Positions 1 through 7,272 of a stretch of 11,103 bases of DNA are shown here, piece by piece (within the stretch, counting starts at the first letter, position 1; every line of letters begins with the position of its first letter). The translations under genes were made by a program, and so were the position numbers. The notes below the pieces were generated by a model that saw only the letters and a list, made by a program, of their open reading frames with translations, ran no database searches and was not told where the DNA came from. Source of the stretch: an uncultured Peptococcaceae bacterium (lineage in GTDB: Bacteria; Bacillota; Limnochordia; Darwinibacteriales; Darwinibacteriaceae). The stretch is taken from positions 1 to 11,103 of the forward strand of contig CALKAR010000161.1 in the NCBI GenBank assembly GCA_937988745.1, given 5' to 3'.

Positions 1-1272
1 GAACACGGCTTTGACAACTGGCTCGCTCACTACTACGCTCGCGGCGACGTCTATCCAAGCCAGCAGTTTACTGACTTGCCTGTGCTCGGCCCCTGGATGT
101 TGAAGGAACGCACGGCAACCGGCCGGATCTATGAGCGCAACCCATACTTCTATGCTGTGGACACTGAAGGCAACCAACTGCCCTATATCGACCAGCTTGA
201 AGTAAAAATCATGACCGACCGCGAAGTAGCAGTTCTCGACGCGATGCAGGGTGGTTTGGATATCGCCGGATTCATTCTCAGCCCAGCAGAATTCGGTATG
301 TACATTCAAAACCAAGACCGGGGTAACTACCGTGTGCTCGCATGGCGCAGTGGAAACTCATCTGAAGTAACCTATGCTTTCAACCTGAACAATAAGGATG
401 AGAAGAAGAGAGAGCTCTTTAACGATGTACGGTTCAGACAAGCGATGTCGTTAGCCATTAATCGAGATGAGATCAATCACTTTGTTTATCAAGGAATGGG
501 CGAACCCTGTCAAGTTACGGTTGACCCGAACACCTCGTTCTTTAAGCCAGAATGGGCTGCTTCTTACGCTGAATATGACCCAGCTAAGGCAAGAGAACTC
601 TTGGAAAGCATTGGCCTGAAGAAGGGCGCCGATGGGTACTATACATTCCCCGATGGATCGCCCCTCGTAATTCAGCTGCACGTACCATCTGGCAGTGAGA
701 CCGGCTCGGTTGGCTTTGATGAAGTCAACGAATTGGTTGCTGATTACTGGAAGGAAGTTGGTATCAACACCGACTACCGCATCATTTCCCGTGACCTTTC
801 CGGTATCAGAACCACTGCTGGCGAGCACGACGTTATGGCTTGGCATACTGACCGCATGCAGGAGCTGCGTGCCTATTTGCCTGGCCTCACACAGTTTGAG
901 CTGACAGGTAACGCTATGAGATTCGCTAACGAATGGGGTTACTGGAACAACTATCAGACCTGGCTGAAGAGTGGGCGGACCGACGGCGAACCAGGCCGCA
1001 AGGGTGAAGAACCACCTCAGTATGTCAAGGATTTCCTCGAACTAAAAGATGCTTGGTACAAAGCCCAGAGTGATGAAGAATACGTCGAGTACGGACAAAA
1101 GGTCTTTGATTTCTATGCCGAAAACTTGTGGTTGATCGGGACTGTAGCCCGCTCGCTGCGCCCGATTATCGTCACCAATACTCTGAACAACATTCCTGAA
1201 GTTCTACCCTTTGGAGACGATACCAGCTTCTGGCGCTTAGCTAAGCCTGAACAGTGGTTCTTCTCTAAGTAG
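1..1272 (+). CDS. Family-5 extracellular solute-binding protein of an ABC importer (5' truncated)
   Basis: This is the extracytoplasmic ligand-binding component of a Dpp/Opp-type importer. It should capture the substrate outside the membrane and hand it to the permease pair encoded downstream. The frame is open from base 1, giving 423 residues, and the signal peptide and N-terminal lobe are missing. Family motifs are visible: ERNPYF (fragment residues 45-50), GNQLPYID (57-64), and the segment RFRQAMSLAINRDEI (144-158), which is a hallmark of SBP_bac_5 proteins. The pairing of a 'NPYF-VDTEGNQLPYID' block with glycosidase genes is typical, as I recall, of the oligosaccharide-binding branch of the family. 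TTG 76 is only an internal codon, because coding continues upstream without a stop. A perfect stem-loop follows the stop, which could favour higher expression of this component than of the membrane subunits. Family assignment is firm; ligand is inferred from context. Confidence 0.93.
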   Translation, partial: EHGFDNWLAHYYARGDVYPSQQFTDLPVLGPWMLKERTATGRIYERNPYFYAVDTEGNQLPYIDQLEVKIMTDREVAVLDAMQGGLDIAGFILSPAEFGMYIQNQDRGNYRVLAWRSGNSSEVTYAFNLNNKDEKKRELFNDVRFRQAMSLAINRDEINHFVYQGMGEPCQVTVDPNTSFFKPEWAASYAEYDPAKARELLESIGLKKGADGYYTFPDGSPLVIQLHVPSGSETGSVGFDEVNELVADYWKEVGINTDYRIISRDLSGIRTTAGEHDVMAWHTDRMQELRAYLPGLTQFELTGNAMRFANEWGYWNNYQTWLKSGRTDGEPGRKGEEPPQYVKDFLELKDAWYKAQSDEEYVEYGQKVFDFYAENLWLIGTVARSLRPIIVTNTLNNIPEVLPFGDDTSFWRLAKPEQWFFSK

Positions 1273-1281
1273 AAAAGGTAC

Positions 1282-1312
1282 GGCTGTATCTCCCTTCTTG
1301 GGAGATACAGCC
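1282..1312 (+). promoter_or_regulatory. 13-bp perfect stem-loop between binding-protein and permease genes
   Basis: The left arm GGCTGTATCTCCC (1282-1294) is exactly complementary to the right arm GGGAGATACAGCC (1300-1312), with a five-base TTCTT loop. It begins 9 nt after the binding-protein stop. No run of T follows, so it is not a canonical intrinsic terminator. Stem-loops in this position are known in other binding-protein operons, for example malE-malF, where they protect the upstream mRNA from 3' decay or cause partial termination. Either effect would raise binding protein over permease. The function here is inferred; the structure is seen directly. Confidence 0.8.
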
Positions 1313-1324
1313 ACTTCGACAGAG

Positions 1325-1329
1325 GGAGG
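1325..1329 (+). promoter_or_regulatory. Ribosome binding site deciding the GTG start of the first permease
   Basis: GGAGG lies 7 nt before GTG 1337 but only 1 nt before the in-frame ATG 1331. The in-frame TTG 1298 lies in the loop and right arm of the stem-loop. Spacing therefore favours GTG 1337. The wider nonamer GAGGGAGGC (1322-1330) recurs exactly before the next permease at 2325-2333. Confidence 0.75.
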
Positions 1330-1336
1330 CATGGCG

Positions 1337-2320
1337 GTGGGACGCTATTTGGTAAACCGGTTAATATACATGGTCATAGTCTGCTTCTTTGTTTCGATCC
1401 TCACCTTTGTAGTCATTCAGCTGCCGCCAGGAGACTATCTTACATCGTATGTAATGTCTCTTGAAGCAAGCGGAAGGCAGATCAGCCAAGATCAGTTAGA
1501 GGCCTTGCGGGTCCGCTACGGCCTTGACCAACCAATGCATGTTCAATATTGGAAGTGGATTACAAACTTCATCAGAGGGGATATGGGGCATTCCTTTGAG
1601 TGGAATCAGCCTGTAAACACCCTCGTTTGGGAACGTTTGGGGCTTACAGCTGTGATATCGCTGTCCTCAATTATTTTCACATGGGTGGTTGCTCTTCCTA
1701 TTGGGATTATATCGGCTCTGAATAAACACTCTTTCTTAGACTACTGCACCACCTTCATAAGTTTCCTTGGACTGGCTATTCCAAACTTCATGCTAGCTTT
1801 AATTTTGATGTACATTGGATTCCGCTACTTAGGCGTGCATGTGGGCGGCCTTTTTTCGCCTGAATACCAGCATGCAGCCTGGAGCTTTGCAAAGTTTAAA
1901 GATCTCCTCAGCCATTTGTGGGTGCCCACAATAGTGTTGGGAACCGGTGGAACAGCTGGCATGGTACGCATCATGCGGGCTAATCTCTTGGATGAGTTAG
2001 ACAAGCTCTATGTCACCGCCGCAACAGCTCGGGGATTATCTCCGCTGCGTGTGATTTTGAAGTACCCTGTACGGATTGCTATCAATCCCTTTATCAGTAC
2101 GGTGGGCTGGATTCTTCCAGAAATCATTTCCGGTGCAACGATCACCTCGATTGTGCTGAACCTGCCCACAACCGGGCCGATTCTCCTGGGAGCTCTCAGG
2201 ACACAAGACATGTATCTGGCTGGCAGCTTCCTGATGCTTCTTACGATTCTGACGGTAATCGGCACCTTGATTTCTGACATATTGCTGGCGGTAGTTGATC
2301 CTCGAATCCGCTTTAACTAA
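1337..2320 (+). CDS. ABC importer inner-membrane permease, DppB/OppB type
   Basis: This is the first transmembrane subunit of the importer, which forms half of the translocation channel. Starting at GTG 1337 it has 327 residues, normal for the family, and begins GRYLVNRLIYM, the usual DppB N terminus. Six hydrophobic segments can be seen at about residues 9-30, 100-125, 135-160, 193-212, 251-275 and 292-318. The cytoplasmic EAA-type coupling loop, which contacts the ATPase, is at about 225-250 and includes ARGLSPLRVILKYPVR. The C terminus VVDPRIRF matches the family ending. It lies 24 bases upstream of its partner permease. DppB-type proteins carry peptides, nickel, heme or oligosaccharides, so the sequence alone does not fix the substrate; the neighbouring glycosidases point to sugar. 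Confidence 0.93.
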   Translation: MGRYLVNRLIYMVIVCFFVSILTFVVIQLPPGDYLTSYVMSLEASGRQISQDQLEALRVRYGLDQPMHVQYWKWITNFIRGDMGHSFEWNQPVNTLVWERLGLTAVISLSSIIFTWVVALPIGIISALNKHSFLDYCTTFISFLGLAIPNFMLALILMYIGFRYLGVHVGGLFSPEYQHAAWSFAKFKDLLSHLWVPTIVLGTGGTAGMVRIMRANLLDELDKLYVTAATARGLSPLRVILKYPVRIAINPFISTVGWILPEIISGATITSIVLNLPTTGPILLGALRTQDMYLAGSFLMLLTILTVIGTLISDILLAVVDPRIRFN

Positions 2321-2343
2321 AGGCGAGGGAGGCAGTTTCAGTC

Positions 2344-3489
2344 ATGAAATTATTTAATCGGAAAAGGGATGTACGAAGCGCTGCACATGACCCAGCTCAT
2401 GAAGCAGAAGCCTATTATACTGCTTCACAGTCTCAGCTGATTTGGCGGCGCTTTCGGAAGCATAAATTGGCGATGGGTTCTGCTGTTGTACTGATCATCT
2501 TGTACGCGCTGGCGATCTTTGCTCCGTTTTTCAGTCCGCGGGACCCTCATGAGCGGAATTTGGCGTACCGGTCAGCACCACCACAGAAGATTTATTTCCG
2601 AGATGAAGATGGATTCAGCCTGCGACCGTTTGTTTATCCTTTGAAAAGCCGGATGGACATGGCTACATTCTCGGTTGTATATGAAGAAGATCGCACTCAA
2701 AAATACCCCCTCTACTTTTTTGTAAGAGGCTATGAATACAAGCTCTTTGGATTATTTACAACGGACATTCATCTGTTTGGAACGGGCGTAGATGGTGTAC
2801 CGGTAAATCTGTTTGGCACCGATACTCTTGGGCGGGATTTATTCGCCCGGACGCTTTATGGAGCACGCATCTCGCTTTCTATTGGATTCCTTGGTGTTGC
2901 AATCAGTATGGTTTTAGGTATTTTAATCGGTGGTCTTGCTGGCTATCTTGGTGGATGGGTCGACGAAGTGATTCAGCGGATAATCGAAATGATTAAATCC
3001 ATTCCCCATCTGCCGCTCTGGATGGCGCTCAGTGCAGCACTTCCGTCTACTTGGACGCCGGTGCAGATCTATGTATCAATTGTAGTCCTCTTGTCCTTGG
3101 TCAGCTGGACAGATTTGGCTCGTGTCGTGCGGGGCAAGTTCTTAGCTCTACGAAATGAAGACTTCGTGGTTGCTGCTGAACTGGCCGGCCGGAGCCGTAT
3201 AGAAATAATCCTAATCCACATGATGCCTTCCTTCTTGAGCCACATCATTGCGTCGCTCACATTGTCGATTCCTGGCATGATTTTAGGCGAAACATCGCTG
3301 AGTTTCTTAGGGTTAGGCCTGCGCTCACCGACAATCAGCTGGGGTGTTTTATTAGAGAGGGCGCAGAACGTGAACACCATCGCCATGGAGCCGTGGCTGA
3401 TGATCCCTGGTATCTTCGTAATTATCACAGTCTTGGCGTTTAACTTCCTTGGTGACGGACTCAGGGACGCAGCAGACCCATACGCGTAG
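2344..3489 (+). CDS. ABC importer inner-membrane permease, DppC/OppC type with long extracytoplasmic insert
   Basis: This is the second transmembrane subunit, 381 residues from ATG 2344. A GAGGGAGG ribosome site ends 11 nt upstream, and no other in-frame start fits better. An OppC_N-like region with one membrane helix (about 42-63) is followed by roughly 90 residues facing outside. Then come the conserved NLFGTDTLGRDLFART block (155-170), further helices at about 174-199, 240-256, 300-318 and 350-370, and the EAA loop near 273-303 (VAAELAGRSR). Ordinary peptide-type DppC proteins are near 300 residues, so the insert accounts for most of the extra length. Similar inserts, with RPFVYPL-like and KYPLYFFVRG-like blocks, are familiar to me from permeases linked to carbohydrate loci and, in divergent form, from YejE. 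A role in docking the binding protein is plausible but inferred. Its stop codon overlaps the next ribosome site. Confidence 0.93.
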   Translation: MKLFNRKRDVRSAAHDPAHEAEAYYTASQSQLIWRRFRKHKLAMGSAVVLIILYALAIFAPFFSPRDPHERNLAYRSAPPQKIYFRDEDGFSLRPFVYPLKSRMDMATFSVVYEEDRTQKYPLYFFVRGYEYKLFGLFTTDIHLFGTGVDGVPVNLFGTDTLGRDLFARTLYGARISLSIGFLGVAISMVLGILIGGLAGYLGGWVDEVIQRIIEMIKSIPHLPLWMALSAALPSTWTPVQIYVSIVVLLSLVSWTDLARVVRGKFLALRNEDFVVAAELAGRSRIEIILIHMMPSFLSHIIASLTLSIPGMILGETSLSFLGLGLRSPTISWGVLLERAQNVNTIAMEPWLMIPGIFVIITVLAFNFLGDGLRDAADPYA

Positions 3490-3496
3490 GAGGTGA
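3488..3496 (+). promoter_or_regulatory. Near-perfect ribosome binding site overlapping the permease stop
   Basis: AGGAGGTGA is a nine-base match to the 16S rRNA 3' end and overlaps the preceding TAG stop (3487-3489) by two bases. It is 5 nt from ATG 3502. The in-frame GTG at 3493 lies inside the site and cannot use it, so ATG 3502 is the start. The overlap suggests translational coupling. Confidence 0.85.
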
Positions 3497-3501
3497 TCCT
3501 G

Positions 3502-4518
3502 ATGGCCAAAGCGCAGCCATTGCTGGAAATTAAGGATCTGAAAATTGAGTTTGAAACAGACGAACGTACCGTTAAAGCTGTCAACGGCGTTAATTTGAAA
3601 GTGATGCGGGGTCAGTCTGTGGGCATCGTGGGTGAAAGCGGCTGCGGCAAGACGGTGACCAGTTATTCAACCTTGGGCATCCTGCCGCGCAACGCCAAAA
3701 TCCGCTCAGGTGAAATTCTGTTTCATAAACAGAATGGGGAAGTAGTAGACATCGCCGCTCTCGATCGGTCCAGCCGAGAGATGCAGGCCATTCGAGGCAG
3801 CGAAATCGCGATGATTTTCCAGGAACCTATGACAACTTTCAGCCCGGTGCACACCATTGGCAATCAGATGATCGAAGCTATTAGGCTTCATCAAGATGTA
3901 AGCAAGGAAGAGGCTCGGGCAAGAGCCATCGAACTTCTCAGAGAAGTTGGTATCAATAATCCAGAACAGCGCATCGATGAGTACTCCTTCCAGTTCAGCG
4001 GAGGAATGCGTCAGCGGGCAATGATTGCCTTGGCTCTGGCGTGCAATCCGTCACTTGTGCTGGCTGACGAACCCACATCAGCGCTTGACGTAACCATTCA
4101 GGCCCAAGTGCTGCAGCTTCTTAAGAGAATGCAGAAGGAAAAAGGCCTGGCCATGATCATGATTACACATGACTTAGGTGTAGTTGCACATACCGTCGAG
4201 TACATCTATGTGATGTACCTTGGACGTGTTATAGAAGAAGGGTCAGTAGTGGACATCTTCGATAATCCTAAGCACCCATATACGCAAGGCCTGTTGAAAT
4301 CCATTCCGAGACTGTCCGGTACAAAAGGCAGACTCACGTCAATCGAAGGAACTGTACCCGATTATCTGCCTGTGGGATGTCCCTTCCAGACGCGCTGTGA
4401 CCAGGTTGTGGGTGATATCTGCATGCAGAAGATGCCCGAACCGCTTCAGGTTGGCCCCAACCAGATTGTGTCATGCCACCGTTATACGGAAAGGAGCCAT
4501 TCTGATGACATTGCCTAG
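3502..4518 (+). CDS. ABC importer ATPase subunit, DppD/OppD type
   Basis: This cytoplasmic subunit hydrolyses ATP to drive import together with the following ATPase. From ATG 3502 it has 338 residues, the usual size. The motifs are intact: Walker A GESGCGKT (44-51), Q-loop Q107, signature FSGGMRQR (165-172), Walker B LVLADEP with D189/E190, and switch histidine H223 in ITHDLG. The C-terminal oligopeptide-transporter extension contains HPYTQGLLKSIP and four cysteines (C293, C299, C307, C325). In a structurally studied bacterial DppD, an equivalent cysteine set binds a 4Fe-4S cluster, so a cluster is possible here. The 3' end overlaps the next ATPase by 14 nt, so the two are probably translationally coupled. 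Confidence 0.95.
   Translation: MAKAQPLLEIKDLKIEFETDERTVKAVNGVNLKVMRGQSVGIVGESGCGKTVTSYSTLGILPRNAKIRSGEILFHKQNGEVVDIAALDRSSREMQAIRGSEIAMIFQEPMTTFSPVHTIGNQMIEAIRLHQDVSKEEARARAIELLREVGINNPEQRIDEYSFQFSGGMRQRAMIALALACNPSLVLADEPTSALDVTIQAQVLQLLKRMQKEKGLAMIMITHDLGVVAHTVEYIYVMYLGRVIEEGSVVDIFDNPKHPYTQGLLKSIPRLSGTKGRLTSIEGTVPDYLPVGCPFQTRCDQVVGDICMQKMPEPLQVGPNQIVSCHRYTERSHSDDIA
4491..4496 (+). promoter_or_regulatory. Ribosome binding site inside the preceding ATPase gene
   Basis: AAGGAG lies 8 nt before ATG 4505 and within the last codons of the upstream gene. It fixes the start of the second ATPase. The frame is open further upstream to about 4397, but that extension would add about 36 residues, rich in Arg and Cys, that do not resemble the family N terminus. 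Confidence 0.85.
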
Positions 4519-5521
4519 CACACCCATTCTAGAAGTGAAGTCGGTTAAGAAACATTTTCCTATTCAAAGAGGTTTTCTGCGCCGTAATGTCGGGGTAGTG
4601 CGGGCTGTCGATGGTGTCTCATTTACAATCAACGAAGGGGAAACCCTCGGCCTCGTGGGTGAGAGCGGCTGCGGGAAAACAACAGTAGCTAAGCTCATCC
4701 TGCGTGTCCTCGATGCTACTGAGGGCAGTATTCTCTTTCATAGGAACGGCAGCGCACCCGTGGACATTACTAAACTCGATAGACGCGAACTGCGAGAAGT
4801 GCGAAGGCACATTCAGCTGATCTTTCAGGATCCATTTTCCTCGCTGAACCCTCGGCTGCCGGTGTTTGACATCGTGGCCGAGCCACTTTTGGCACATGGA
4901 TGGTCGCGGAAAGATTGTGAAGATAAGGTTGCTGAGCTGCTCGAAAAAGTTGGCTTGAACCCTGCCTATATGCGCAGATACCCTCATGCTTTCAGCGGTG
5001 GGCAGCGCCAGCGGATCGGCATCGCTCGTTCACTTATCTCGAACCCTTCGCTTGTGGTAGCAGATGAACCGGTCTCTGCTCTCGACGTATCAGTTCAGGC
5101 ACAGACGCTGAATCTGCTGAATGATCTGCAGGAAGAGTTTGGTTTGACCTACTTGTTTATCTCTCATGACCTGAGCGTAATTCGATATATCTGCGACCGT
5201 GTAGCGGTTATGTACTTGGGTAAAATCGTGGAGCTAGCGGAGACAGAAGTGCTCTTCCCGAACCCGCTGCATCCTTACACTAGTGCGTTGATGGCTTCCG
5301 TACCAGATGCGGACCCCCATAGTGACTGGCTCTATGAGACAATCAGCGGTGAAGCAGAGCAGAGCTTAAAAACAGTACGCGGCTGTGCCTTTGCCAACCG
5401 CTGCCGATACGCTAAGGATATCTGCCTGGAACAAGAGCCTGTCTTAAAACCTGTAGGTGATGGAACCCGCCAGGTAGCCTGCCACCGCAGTGCGGAGCTC
5501 AACTTAAGGGGGGTTGGTTGA
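4505..5521 (+). CDS. ABC importer ATPase subunit, DppF/OppF type
   Basis: This is the second ATPase of the importer, 338 residues from ATG 4505. It is expected to form a heterodimer with the DppD-type subunit under the permeases. Motifs are complete: Walker A GESGCGKTT beginning at residue 52, Q-loop Q108 followed by DPFSSLNPR (typical of the F type), signature FSGGQRQR (163-170), Walker B D187/E188, and switch histidine H221 in FISHDLS. The C-terminal extension contains HPYTSALMASVP and four cysteines (C294, C300, C307, C326) spaced much as in its partner, so both subunits may carry a metal or Fe-S site. Both nucleotide sites look catalytically competent. The gene runs into the glycosidase gene with one base between stop and preferred start, which supports one transcript. 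Confidence 0.95.
   Translation: MTLPSTPILEVKSVKKHFPIQRGFLRRNVGVVRAVDGVSFTINEGETLGLVGESGCGKTTVAKLILRVLDATEGSILFHRNGSAPVDITKLDRRELREVRRHIQLIFQDPFSSLNPRLPVFDIVAEPLLAHGWSRKDCEDKVAELLEKVGLNPAYMRRYPHAFSGGQRQRIGIARSLISNPSLVVADEPVSALDVSVQAQTLNLLNDLQEEFGLTYLFISHDLSVIRYICDRVAVMYLGKIVELAETEVLFPNPLHPYTSALMASVPDADPHSDWLYETISGEAEQSLKTVRGCAFANRCRYAKDICLEQEPVLKPVGDGTRQVACHRSAELNLRGVG
5506..5513 (+). promoter_or_regulatory. Ribosome binding site deciding the TTG start of the GH63-like gene
   Basis: AAGGGGGG ends directly against the in-frame TTG 5514, leaving no spacer, but is 9 nt before the in-frame TTG 5523. No ATG or GTG is available near the alignment start, so TTG 5523 is preferred. This places the start one base after the upstream stop (5519-5521). 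Confidence 0.65.
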
Positions 5522-5522
5522 T

Positions 5523-7250
5523 TTGGCTCACGTACTGAACATTGAAGAAATTCCCTTCAGCCGGTTTGGCTCATTTCTGACCATTTCCCGCCTGCCGAGG
5601 GACAAGGAAAACCTTTATTTCCGCAGTGTCAGAGGAGGCGACGTGGGCACCGACCTCGGAGTTATCTTTCAGCTGGTCCCCTTAGGGAAGGAAAACGAAG
5701 AGCTGGAGTATGACGTGGAAATGCGCCCCCATGAATTGATCCTGTCTACTTGTGAGGGCGAAATCCGGTTCTGTATTGCAGAAAAGAACGTTCTTTTGAT
5801 TACAGGAACTGGTGTGAGTCTCGGTCTCAGACGGAAGAGCTCTCGCTATGATGCAGTCTTCCCTATGTCTTCGAAGATCTACCGTGTGAACTGTTCTGGA
5901 CCGGACCTGCGCTATATTGTGAGCTGCCTGCAGGGCGAAATATCTCACCACGCTCCTTGGGAAGGCGATCGCTCACCCTATATTGAGCTCTGTCTTTCTC
6001 CAGGCAGCGATGGTACGTTCTATGTCATGCTCGAAGAGTTCACAGGCGCTAGCCGGCCCATTCAGGAACAGCGGCAAGTATGTGCCGCTTGGGCTGATTA
6101 TGAAACCCATTGCGAAGCTGTCCGTGAGGAGTATGAACGCTGGCAGAGCGCTGTCTTGCCCGCTTCTGAAGAGTTCAAGAGGGGATGGGAATTAGCCAGC
6201 TATATCACATGGTCTTGCGTCGTTCCGCCAGGAGGAACCTTAACCCGGCCCTCGATGTACATGTCCAAGAACTGGATGACTAACATTTGGAGCTGGGACA
6301 ACTGCTTTAACGCTTTGGCGCTCGCTCGCCACAATCCTGAATTGGCATGGGATCAATTTATGATCTTTTTCGACCTCCAGGATGCATCGGGCATGCTTCC
6401 TGATTTCGCAAATGACAAATACGCGTATTATGGTTTTACCAAACCGCCGGTGCATGGCTGGACCTTATCGCTGCTCTTGAAGGAAAATCCCGAGTTCTTT
6501 GAGAGCCGGTTAGGAGAGGTTTTCACAAGGCTTGAAGCTTGGACCAATTACTGGTTCGACTTTACTGATTATCGCGAAGAAGGTCTGCCAAGCTACAGCC
6601 ACGGCAACGATGCCGGTTGGGATAACAGCACTATTTTTGCAGGAGGAGTACCGGTTACCAGTCCAGACCTGCTCTCTTTCTTAATTGTGCAGATGGACGT
6701 ACTTGCTGAATGTGCCGAAAAACTAGGCTTTGCAGATAAAGCGGAGGACTGGAAGAATCGGGCTGATGAGTGTTTCAAGATTCTGATGGAGCGCTTCTGG
6801 AACGGTGAGGCTTTTACACTCGGCCCAGATGCAGAAGTTCAGGGAGACAGTCTGATTCTCTTTATGCCTTTGATTCTCGGTTCTCGTCTTCCTGATGAAG
6901 TGATTCAGACCTTATTGACCGGTCTAACGCAAGAAAATCGTTTCCTTACGAAGCACGGTTTGGCAACAGAAAGCGTATCAAGTGAGTTCTACAGAGATGA
7001 CGGCTACTGGAGAGGGCCAATTTGGGCCCCAGCCACGATGCTGCTGGTGGACGCTGTTGAACGCTGCGGGGCATCAGACCTAGCACGTGATATTGCTCTA
7101 CGTTATGTGCGGATGGCTAATGATGCAGGTATGTATGAAAACTATGACGCCCAGTCCGGCAGAGGTCTGCGCGACTCAGCATTCACTTGGACATCCAGTG
7201 TGTTTTTATACCTAGCAAATAAATATGGAGATGTTGGTGCATCTCCATAG
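5523..7250 (+). CDS. GH63-like (clan GH-G, MGH1-type) cytoplasmic glycoside hydrolase
   Basis: This is a predicted inverting glycosidase of 575 residues from TTG 5523, with no signal peptide, so it acts in the cytoplasm on imported sugar. Residues 1 to about 190 look beta-rich and form an N-terminal domain I cannot name. From about 200 the sequence fits an (alpha/alpha)6 barrel. It carries IWSWDNCF (D259), SGMLPDF, a GNDAGWDNS block (D363, D367), the DGYWRGPIW block, and MYENYD near the C terminus (E539). By analogy with GH63 enzymes such as E. coli YgjK, where an Asp is the general acid and a Glu the general base, D367 and E539 are the candidate catalytic pair. That assignment is inferred by motif position. 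GH63 members act on alpha-glucosides, nigerose-like sugars, mannosylglycerate or glucosylglycerate, so specificity is open. It is shorter than YgjK and could belong to an adjacent family. Confidence 0.82.
   Translation: MAHVLNIEEIPFSRFGSFLTISRLPRDKENLYFRSVRGGDVGTDLGVIFQLVPLGKENEELEYDVEMRPHELILSTCEGEIRFCIAEKNVLLITGTGVSLGLRRKSSRYDAVFPMSSKIYRVNCSGPDLRYIVSCLQGEISHHAPWEGDRSPYIELCLSPGSDGTFYVMLEEFTGASRPIQEQRQVCAAWADYETHCEAVREEYERWQSAVLPASEEFKRGWELASYITWSCVVPPGGTLTRPSMYMSKNWMTNIWSWDNCFNALALARHNPELAWDQFMIFFDLQDASGMLPDFANDKYAYYGFTKPPVHGWTLSLLLKENPEFFESRLGEVFTRLEAWTNYWFDFTDYREEGLPSYSHGNDAGWDNSTIFAGGVPVTSPDLLSFLIVQMDVLAECAEKLGFADKAEDWKNRADECFKILMERFWNGEAFTLGPDAEVQGDSLILFMPLILGSRLPDEVIQTLLTGLTQENRFLTKHGLATESVSSEFYRDDGYWRGPIWAPATMLLVDAVERCGASDLARDIALRYVRMANDAGMYENYDAQSGRGLRDSAFTWTSSVFLYLANKYGDVGASP
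7224..7249 (+). promoter_or_regulatory. 10-bp stem-loop spanning the end of the GH63-like gene
   Basis: TATGGAGATG (7224-7233) pairs perfectly with CATCTCCATA (7240-7249) across a six-base TTGGTG loop. The structure covers the last codons and the TAG stop of the glycosidase gene and ends 9 nt before the lacZ ribosome site. No T tract follows, so termination is unlikely. It could act as an mRNA segment boundary or tune entry into the lacZ cistron, which is inference. Confidence 0.6.
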
Positions 7251-7258
7251 AAGTAAGT

Positions 7259-7264
7259 AAGGAG
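7259..7264 (+). promoter_or_regulatory. Ribosome binding site deciding the TTG start of lacZ
   Basis: AAGGAG overlaps the in-frame GTG 7264 and stands 8 nt before the in-frame TTG 7273. The TTG is therefore the likely initiation codon, giving an N terminus that starts HILENPKILHQNRLEPR after the initiator methionine, as in other LacZ proteins. Confidence 0.8.
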
Positions 7265-7272
7265 TGGTACCA

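Noticed and set aside
451..846. Minus-strand open frame of about 131 codons
   Set aside because: It is antisense to the conserved binding-protein core and has no motif or ribosome site I can support.
1298..1336. N-terminal extension of the first permease from TTG 1298 or ATG 1331
   Set aside because: TTG 1298 sits in the loop and right arm of the stem-loop and has no ribosome site; ATG 1331 is only 1 nt from GGAGG. GTG 1337 has proper spacing and gives the normal family N terminus.
3069..3584. Minus-strand open frame of about 171 codons
   Set aside because: It is antisense to the end of the second permease and the start of the first ATPase, with low-complexity composition and no family motifs.
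4397..4504. 36-residue N-terminal extension of the second ATPase
   Set aside because: It lies entirely within the preceding ATPase gene, has no family similarity, and ATG 4505 has AAGGAG at 8 nt.
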